A DNA stretch of 47,205 nucleotides, from assembly GCF_016862975.1 (NCBI RefSeq), contig NZ_BONZ01000020.1, forward strand, positions 1 to 47,205, written 5' to 3'. Shown here piece after piece: positions 41,895 to 47,205 of the stretch. A program made the position numbers and the translations under genes. A model generated the notes under the pieces. That model had not been told where the DNA came from and did not search any database. It worked only from the letters and a program-made list of their open reading frames with translations. Position 1 is the stretch's first letter. Each line of letters starts with the position of its first letter. Source of the stretch: Rugosimonospora africana. Its GTDB lineage: Bacteria > Actinomycetota > Actinomycetes > Mycobacteriales > Micromonosporaceae.

Positions 41895-43852
41895 GCGGGC
41901 TGGATCTGAGCGGGCTGGATCTGGGCCGGCTGGACGATCTGAGCGGGCTGCGCGGACGCGACCGGGGGCGCGTCGGGCCGCGCGGGCGAGCGCACCTCAG
42001 GTCGTGCGGGCGCGGGCGCGGACGGGGCGGGTCGCACCGACGGAGCCGGCCGCGCGGGCGGGGCGGCGTGTGCCGACGGGGCGGCGTGCGCTGGCCCGGT
42101 CGGCGCCGGCCGGCTGGGTGGCCAGGCGGTCGCCGGAGGAGGAACCCGCCGGCCGGCCTCGCCGCCGTCCCAGTACCCGAGCAGGTCCCGGTACAGCGGC
42201 GAGACAGCCAACAGCGTCGCGTGGTCCCCGACGCTCGCGCTGACGCCGTCAAGCACGAGGATCCGGCGGGCCCGCAGCGCCGAGCTGATCCGGTGCGCGA
42301 TCACGATGAGGGTGCCGCCCCGCCGGGCGAACGCCTCCTCCGCCCGGCGCTCCGCCGCCGGATCGAGGTGACAGGTGGCCTCGTCCAGCACCGCGATCGG
42401 TGCCGGCGACAGGTAGGCGCGCACCAGGCTGAGCAACTGCCGCTGGCCGGCGGACAGCTCGGCCGGCGCGACCGTCGCCGCCCAGCCGCCCAGCCCCACC
42501 ACCAGCGAATCGGCCCCCACCGCGGCGGTCGCGGCGGAAACCTGTTCCGGCGTCGCGGCCGGGCACAGGTACGTGAGGTTGTCCCAGACGGTGCCGGCGA
42601 ACACGTACGCCTCCTGCGGGATCAGTACCCGCAGCGCGGCCAGCCGCTGCACCGACATCGCGCCGGTCGCCGCGCCCCCGATCGCGATCGTGCCGCGGTC
42701 CGGTTGCAGCAGCCCGCAGACGATTCCGGCGAGCGTGGACTTGCCGATCCCGCTGGGCCCGACGACAGCGAGGTGGTCGCCGATCGGCACGTCCAGATCC
42801 AGGCCGCGCAGGACCGGCGCGGCGTGCGGCCCGTACGCGAAGGTGATGCCGCGCAGCGTCACGCCGTACCCGGCCTGCGGCCCGGGTGCCGTGGCGGCGG
42901 CCCGTACCGGTGACTCCGGCTCGGTGACGTCCAGGATGCGGCCCAGTACGACGGCGAACCGCAGCCCGCTGCCGCTCATGCTCTGCACCACCGTGTGCAG
43001 CGCGGGCTGCAGGCCGGTGAGCACGTACAGCAGGCCGCCCATGATGTCGCCGGTGGTCAGGCCGCGGCCGGACAGCCAGGGGCCGGCACCGAGCAGGACG
43101 ATCAGCGGCACCCATCCGCCCACCGCGTAGCACACCGTACGCAGCGCCTGTACCCGGGCGAGCGCGCGCTCGGCGGCCACCTGTTCGGCGACGGGTACGG
43201 CGACCATCGTCGTCGCACTGTCCTCGATCCCGCAGGCGACGACGTCGCGGGTGCCGGCCAGTACCGCGCCGGCCGTCGAGGCCAGCCGCTCGTCCGCCCG
43301 GACGTAGTCGCGTTGCCGGGCCGCGGCCATGCCCAGAGTCAGCAGGAACGCGCCGAACCCGACCAGGAACGGTGGCATCACCAGCAGCAGGATGACCGGT
43401 GACAGCGACAGCAGGCCGATGACCGCGCCGATCACGATGATGACGAAGCTGCGCACCACCACGATCAGGCCGGCGTACGCGTCCCGGACGATCTCCACCT
43501 GATGGGTCAGCCGGGCCACCGCGCCGTCGTCACGCTGCCCGGCCACCCCACGGCGCAGCGCGCCGCGCACCACCCGGCGCACCAGGTCGTCGCGGAACGG
43601 CTCGACGATGTCGCCCAGCCGGCGGTACCCCTGGCGGGCACCGATCGAGCCGACGACCGCGGCGGCCAGCAGCACCGCCAGCCAGCCGAGTCCGGTCAGC
43701 GGCCGGCCGGCCAGGAACCCCGAGTCGACCGCGTGCGCGACGGCCAGCCCGGACACCGTGGCGGGTACCGCCTCGGGCACCGACCACCCGGCCAGCGCCA
43801 GCACCGGCCGGCGGCGCAGCGATGCCACGCCGAACCGCAGCGCCCGCCTCAC
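41873..43852 (-). CDS. Lanthipeptide ABC exporter subunit B (fused membrane and ATPase domains)
   Basis: Half-transporter of 659 aa, RamB-like by position. Six helices span about residues 10-290. The ATPase has Walker A GPSGIGKST, signature LSAGQRQLLSLVRAYL, Walker B IAVLDEATCHLD with the catalytic Glu, and a His switch in IVIAHR. After about residue 550 comes a Pro/Ala-rich tail ending in QPAQI pentapeptide repeats, unusual for this family. Its GTG start overlaps the stop of subunit A (GTGA), so the two are coupled and likely form a heterodimer. The tail is encoded by 15-bp repeats that also hold the end of the convergent regulator. Confidence 0.9.
   Translation of the reverse strand: MRRALRFGVASLRRRPVLALAGWSVPEAVPATVSGLAVAHAVDSGFLAGRPLTGLGWLAVLLAAAVVGSIGARQGYRRLGDIVEPFRDDLVRRVVRGALRRGVAGQRDDGAVARLTHQVEIVRDAYAGLIVVVRSFVIIVIGAVIGLLSLSPVILLLVMPPFLVGFGAFLLTLGMAAARQRDYVRADERLASTAGAVLAGTRDVVACGIEDSATTMVAVPVAEQVAAERALARVQALRTVCYAVGGWVPLIVLLGAGPWLSGRGLTTGDIMGGLLYVLTGLQPALHTVVQSMSGSGLRFAVVLGRILDVTEPESPVRAAATAPGPQAGYGVTLRGITFAYGPHAAPVLRGLDLDVPIGDHLAVVGPSGIGKSTLAGIVCGLLQPDRGTIAIGGAATGAMSVQRLAALRVLIPQEAYVFAGTVWDNLTYLCPAATPEQVSAATAAVGADSLVVGLGGWAATVAPAELSAGQRQLLSLVRAYLSPAPIAVLDEATCHLDPAAERRAEEAFARRGGTLIVIAHRISSALRARRILVLDGVSASVGDHATLLAVSPLYRDLLGYWDGGEAGRRVPPPATAWPPSRPAPTGPAHAAPSAHAAPPARPAPSVRPAPSAPAPARPEVRSPARPDAPPVASAQPAQIVQPAQIQPAQIQPAQIQPAS
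41879..41941. repeat. 15-bp tandem repeats at the convergent 3' ends
   Basis: AGCGGGCTGGATCTG occurs three times without change at 41879-41893, 41894-41908 and 41909-41923, followed by a degenerate 18-bp copy. On the plus strand the first copy encodes the last residues AGWI and the stop of the regulator; on the minus strand the array encodes QPAQI units at the end of the exporter. Confidence 0.9.
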
Positions 43853-45624
43853 TGGAAGACCGCCCGGTACCGCGCGTCGTCCCACAGCACCTCGTGCCGG
43901 CCGACCGCCCGCACCCGGCCGGCCTCCAGCCACACAACGAGGTCGGCCCGCGCCGCCGTGGCCGGCCGGTGGGTGACGATCAGCCGGGTACGCCGGCCGT
44001 GGTCCTCGGTCAGCGTCCGGCTGATCTGCATCTCGGTGACTATGTCCACGCTGGACGTCGCGTCGTCCAGGATCAGCACCCGGCCGGCCCGCCACGCCCG
44101 AGCAAGGCCCAGCCGCTGGTACTCGCCGCCGGACATCGGCGCCTCGGCCAGCGGGGTGTCGTACCCGAGGGGCAGCCGGCTGACGAAGTCGTGCGCGTGC
44201 GTGGCCCGGGCCGCCGCCCGCACCGAGACGAGATCCTGGCCCAGCCCGACCGCGTCGACGATCCGTTCACCGACCAGCACCGGGCGCTCGAAGGCGCAGC
44301 TGATCGCGGCGCGTAGCGCGCCCTGGTCCAGCCGCCACAGCGGCACGCCGTCCAGGTACACCTCACCCTCGTCCGGCTCACGCAGCCGGGCGGCGAGCGC
44401 GGCGAGCACCGACTTGCCGGCGCCGGACCGGCCGACCACCGCCACGGCAGCGCCGCCGGGCACCGTGAGGTCCACCGAGTCCAGCAGCGTGACCTCACCC
44501 TCGCGGGCGCTGACCGCCCGGAACCGCAGCGTCCCCGGCCCCTCGGGCGGGGCTTCGGCGCCGTATCCGGGCGCGGCCACGTCCAGTACCTCGCCGGTGC
44601 GCCGGGCGCCCGCACGGGCCCGGGCCAACTGGCCGATGACCCCGGTCAGGGCACCGAGGCCGGCTCCCATCGCCGCGTACCGGCTGGCCGCGAACAGGTC
44701 GCCGGCGGTGATCCGCCCGTACCCGAGGGCCAGCCCACCGGCGGCCAGCACGGCGACCTGTACCAGCGGGCCGACGATGCCGGCCTGGGCGCTGGCCCGG
44801 GACAGCACCCGCCAGGTCCGCGCGCCGTGTTCACGCAGCCGGGGCAGCGGCTCCAGCACCCGGCCCGTCTCCCGTTCCAGGGTGCCGGCCGCCGCGATGG
44901 TGCGTACCCCGGACAGCGACTCGGCGAGCAGCGCGGCGATCCGCCCCTGCACCCGCTGGTACCGGATGAGCACGTCGGCGGTACGCCGGGCGAAGGCCCG
45001 CAGCATGACCGCCACCAGGGTCAGCCCGGCCAGGAACGCCCCGGCGAGCCAGGGGTCGATGAGTGCGAGCAGCACCAGGCTGCCGATCGGCGGCAGGACC
45101 CCGGTGACCACCGAGAGAAGGCTGGGGCCGGCCAGGGCGGCGTCCGCCGCGTTCGCGGTGACCCGGGAGACCGAGTCGCCGGTCTCGAACCCGCCCCTGG
45201 GGCCGATCGCCAGCAGGTGGCGCACGAGGCGCCGACGCAGCCAGGCGGTGGTGTCCGCGACGCAGACCGTGCTGGCGTACGCCACGACCAGGTCGCAGGC
45301 CACGCTCAGGACGATCAGCGCGGCGGAGAACTCCATCCACCGGGCGCCACCGGCACTACCGGCGCCGGCGACGATCGCGTCGACGGCGCGGCCGAGCACC
45401 GCCGGCAGTGCGAGGTCGCTCGCCGTCCCGGCGAGGGACGCGAGTCCGATCAGCGGCAGCCACGCGCCGCCGTGGCGGGCGATGGTGCGGAGCGTCGCCG
45501 CGCCCCGCTCCCGTTCGTGCGCGCCCGGCCGCCGGCCGGGTGCGGTGCGCCGCTGTCGCGGCGGCCGACCGGGTTCCGCGCGCGGACCTGGCCGCGGGCG
45601 CGGGCGCGGTCCCGGGCGACCCAC
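43849..45624 (-). CDS. Lanthipeptide ABC exporter subunit A (fused membrane and ATPase domains)
   Basis: Half-transporter of about 591 aa, RamA-like by position. An Arg/Pro-rich N-terminus of about 45 residues precedes six helices. Walker A is GRSGAGKS, the signature is MSGGEYQRLGLARAWR, and Walker B reads VLILDDATSSVD. The catalytic Glu is thus Asp here, as in the degenerate half of heterodimeric exporters; subunit B has the normal Glu. The start is uncertain: the longer frame overlaps the precursor gene, so I use the GTG at 45624, which lies in the loop of a hairpin. A CTG overlapping the precursor stop (45660) is an alternative. Confidence 0.85.
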   Translation of the reverse strand: MGRPGPRPRPRPGPRAEPGRPPRQRRTAPGRRPGAHERERGAATLRTIARHGGAWLPLIGLASLAGTASDLALPAVLGRAVDAIVAGAGSAGGARWMEFSAALIVLSVACDLVVAYASTVCVADTTAWLRRRLVRHLLAIGPRGGFETGDSVSRVTANAADAALAGPSLLSVVTGVLPPIGSLVLLALIDPWLAGAFLAGLTLVAVMLRAFARRTADVLIRYQRVQGRIAALLAESLSGVRTIAAAGTLERETGRVLEPLPRLREHGARTWRVLSRASAQAGIVGPLVQVAVLAAGGLALGYGRITAGDLFAASRYAAMGAGLGALTGVIGQLARARAGARRTGEVLDVAAPGYGAEAPPEGPGTLRFRAVSAREGEVTLLDSVDLTVPGGAAVAVVGRSGAGKSVLAALAARLREPDEGEVYLDGVPLWRLDQGALRAAISCAFERPVLVGERIVDAVGLGQDLVSVRAAARATHAHDFVSRLPLGYDTPLAEAPMSGGEYQRLGLARAWRAGRVLILDDATSSVDIVTEMQISRTLTEDHGRRTRLIVTHRPATAARADLVVWLEAGRVRAVGRHEVLWDDARYRAVFQ

Positions 45625-45639
45625 CGCCGCCCGGGACCG
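45607..45639 (-). terminator. Attenuator-like hairpin after the precursor gene
   Basis: A perfect 12-bp stem, CGGTCCCGGGCG (45607-45618) with CGCCCGGGACCG (45628-45639), and a 9-nt loop, 17 nt after the precursor stop. It is followed directly by the exporter genes, so it probably acts as a partial terminator that favours precursor mRNA. The loop contains the candidate GTG start of exporter A. Confidence 0.65.
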
Positions 45640-45656
45640 TTCAAGGGGTTGCGCCG

Positions 45657-45788
45657 TCAGAGGCAGGTCACCAGGCTCAGCGAGCTGGCCACACAGATCA
45701 GCAGGCTGGCACTGCTGGCGTGCCCGCCGTGACCGCCGTGGTTCCCCGGCGCCGACGGCTCCATGCCTTGCAGATCGAGAAGCGCCAT
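45657..45788 (-). CDS. Class III lanthipeptide precursor, SapB/RamS-like
   Basis: A 43-aa peptide. The leader starts MALLDLQGMEPSAPG, with the LLDLQ motif that LanKC enzymes recognise. A hinge, NHGGHGGHA, follows. The core has two S-x2-S-x3-C motifs: Ser25, Ser28, Cys32 (SSASLLIC) and Ser35, Ser38, Cys42 (SSLSLVTC), then a final Leu. Each can form one labionin or lanthionine ring. From memory the core matches SapB at about 12 of 19 positions, in ring and hydrophobic residues. The ATG is preceded by AAAGGAG at 8-nt spacing, 31 nt after the lanKC stop. The product is probably a surface-active, morphogenetic peptide. Confidence 0.92.
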   Translation of the reverse strand: MALLDLQGMEPSAPGNHGGHGGHASSASLLICVASSLSLVTCL

Positions 45789-45819
45789 GTTGATGGCTCC
45801 TTTCGTGGGACGTTTTCAC

Positions 45820-47205
45820 CTACCCGCGCCCCTGTGGCGCGGGAGCTTGTGGAGCCTGCCGGCCGGCCCTGGGCAGCAGCGGCAGGTGAACGGGCTGCCC
45901 GTGCAGGGCGGCGCCGACCGCCAGCAGCACCCCGGCGGTACCGGTGGCGAGGTCCATCGACAGGCGCAGCAGCTGGTCGCCGGGGAAGGCGACCCCGCCG
46001 GCGAACGGCAGCGCGTGCCAGGACAGGGCGGACAGCTGCGCCAGGACCTCCGGGTCGGTTTCCGGGGCGGCGGTGGCTTGCCCGGCCAGGTACAGCAGCA
46101 TCCCGGCCCGGCCGCCGAACACTCCGGGCTGGACGTACAGCGGCGAGCACGCGGCCCGGCGCACGGCGTGGCTGGCCTGCTCGAACTGCTCGTCGGGCCG
46201 GCGGGCGAGGTACTCGCCGAGCGCGACGCCGACGCCCGCGCTGCCGAACCCGAGGTACGGCATGGTGCGCCAGCCCTCGTTGACCTCCAGGACGCCGTTG
46301 TCCCGGAGCACGCACCGGCGCAGGTCCTGGCGCAGCGCCACGGCGGCCCGGTCGAGGTACGCCCGGTCGCCGGTGCGGTCGTACGCGCCGATCAGCAGCA
46401 GCGCCGGGCCGGACGAGCCGCGCAGCAGGCCCGCGTACGGCTGGTCGAGGCCGCTGGTCTCGCCGACCGAGTCCTCCTCGCCCAGCCGCTCGGCGACCAG
46501 CGCGACGGCCCGGTCGGCGGCGTCGCGCAGGGCGGAGTCGCCGGTGCGGTCGGCGAGGTGGGCCAGGTTGAGCCCGATCCCGGACAGCCCGCCGAACAGG
46601 TCGAGCCCCAGGCTCTCCCACCCGTCGCCGAGGCACATGTCCAGCGTGTCGAGCGCTTCCGCCCGGTACCCGAGGTGGTCCAGCGCGAACGCCACCCCGT
46701 GCAGGCCGTCGTACAGGCCCATCATGGTGCCCTGCGGCGGCTGTTTGACCTGGCGCAGCAGCCACTCCTCGTGCTCCGGGCAGCGGCCGGCTCCGGTGAC
46801 TGACAGCGCGTACAGCACGCCGGCCGCGCCGTAGGCCAGCCCCAGGCCGCCGAGCCGGAACTGCTCGATGTCGCCGGGAAACAGCCGGTCGACGCGTTCC
46901 GGGGTGGCGCTGGCGAGGATGGCGCGGACCAGGCGCTCGCGGATTCCTGGCCAGTCGGCCGGGTCGAGCGTCGCCGTCGCGGCGTCCGGCCGCGCACCGG
47001 TGGCGGCCCCGGTCGCGGTTCCGGGGACGCCCGCCGGGATGACCGGCGCCGACTCGACCGGTGCCGGGTCGAGCGGCGCCGGCCCGTCCGGAACCGGCAG
47101 ATCACGGGTTCGCGGGGCGGCGGGGTGGGGGGCGGGGCGCGCTGTGGCCGCGCGCGGGTCAGCGGTGCGTGGGTCAGCGGTGCGCGGGGCGGGAACCGGC
47201 GGGGG
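45820..47205 (-). CDS. Class III lanthipeptide synthetase LanKC (RamC-like), C-terminal part
   Basis: The frame is open to the right edge of the window, so the gene's 5' part (expected lyase and kinase domains) is missing. Visible are 461 residues: a Pro/Ala-rich linker of about 75 residues with ADPRTADPR-type repeats, a short helical region (WPGIRERLVRAILASATPER), and a LanC-like cyclase domain from FRLGGLGLAYGAAGVLYALS onward. The alpha-toroid repeats GLYDGLHGVAFALDHLG, LFGGLSGIGLNLAHLAD, PYLGFGSAGVGVALGEYL and PGVFGGRAGMLLYLAG are clear. The zinc ligands of true LanC enzymes (W-C-x-G and C-H-G) are absent, which identifies class III rather than class IV. It dehydrates and cyclises the precursor encoded 31 nt downstream. 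Confidence 0.92.
   Translation of the reverse strand, partial: PPPVPAPRTADPRTADPRAATARPAPHPAAPRTRDLPVPDGPAPLDPAPVESAPVIPAGVPGTATGAATGARPDAATATLDPADWPGIRERLVRAILASATPERVDRLFPGDIEQFRLGGLGLAYGAAGVLYALSVTGAGRCPEHEEWLLRQVKQPPQGTMMGLYDGLHGVAFALDHLGYRAEALDTLDMCLGDGWESLGLDLFGGLSGIGLNLAHLADRTGDSALRDAADRAVALVAERLGEEDSVGETSGLDQPYAGLLRGSSGPALLLIGAYDRTGDRAYLDRAAVALRQDLRRCVLRDNGVLEVNEGWRTMPYLGFGSAGVGVALGEYLARRPDEQFEQASHAVRRAACSPLYVQPGVFGGRAGMLLYLAGQATAAPETDPEVLAQLSALSWHALPFAGGVAFPGDQLLRLSMDLATGTAGVLLAVGAALHGQPVHLPLLPRAGRQAPQAPAPQGRG

Noticed and set aside
45625-45819. Longer N-terminus of exporter A
   Set aside because: It would overlap the precursor peptide gene in another frame and is Arg/Ser-rich without similarity to exporters.
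45820-47205. Class IV (LanL) synthetase
   Set aside because: LanL cyclase domains keep the Cys/Cys/His zinc site; it is absent here, and the precursor has class III motifs.

Overview
The window is high-GC, gene-dense actinobacterial DNA. The Pup-proteasome locus, frequent GTG/TTG starts, TAnnnT -10 boxes placed directly before start codons, and a SapB-like lanthipeptide operon point to a filamentous actinomycete. Micromonosporaceae is my best guess, but nothing here fixes the family.

Region 1 (1-17.2 kb, mostly minus strand) is the Pup-proteasome locus read right to left: M50 protease, trmI, an unrecognised gene, the ATPase arc/mpa, then dop, pup, prcB and prcA. An eight-gene sugar/envelope cassette lies between arc and dop: a large membrane protein, gtrA (plus strand), an N-acetyltransferase, a DegT aminotransferase, a Gfo/Idh/MocA dehydrogenase, a GT2 glycosyltransferase and a DUF2142 membrane protein. 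The three sugar enzymes match the WbpB/WbpE/WbpD logic for making a 3-acetamido sugar nucleotide. PafA is probably just outside the left edge.

Region 2 (17.2-24.9 kb) holds a RecB-like nuclease with an orphan NarL-type regulator, a MacB-like ABC ATPase/permease pair, a HAD phosphatase, mscL and a small membrane protein. Region 3 (25-29.6 kb) holds two secreted hydrolases, a GH79-like glycosidase and an M36-like metallopeptidase, each followed by a strong hairpin. Region 4 (30-38 kb) is a five-gene Liv-type uptake operon with 4-nt overlaps throughout, then an OmpR/histidine-kinase pair and a convergent TAXI binding lipoprotein. Region 5 (38.1-41 kb) is a flavin monooxygenase divergent from a TetR regulator with two palindromic operators between them, plus an unrecognised gene.

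Region 6 (41.2 kb to the right edge) is a class III lanthipeptide operon of the SapB/ram type: lanKC (its 5' part lies outside the window), a 43-residue precursor that falls between the longer open frames, two fused ABC exporters, and a convergent RamR-like atypical regulator.

Two patterns cut across the regions. A dispersed palindromic element of about 50 bp occurs seven times at five loci, twice in the same reading frame inside proteins. Short tandem repeats (15-21 bp) have expanded low-complexity tails and linkers in several genes (prcA, the RecB-like nuclease, the second exporter). All calls come from reading the sequence; no database search was run.
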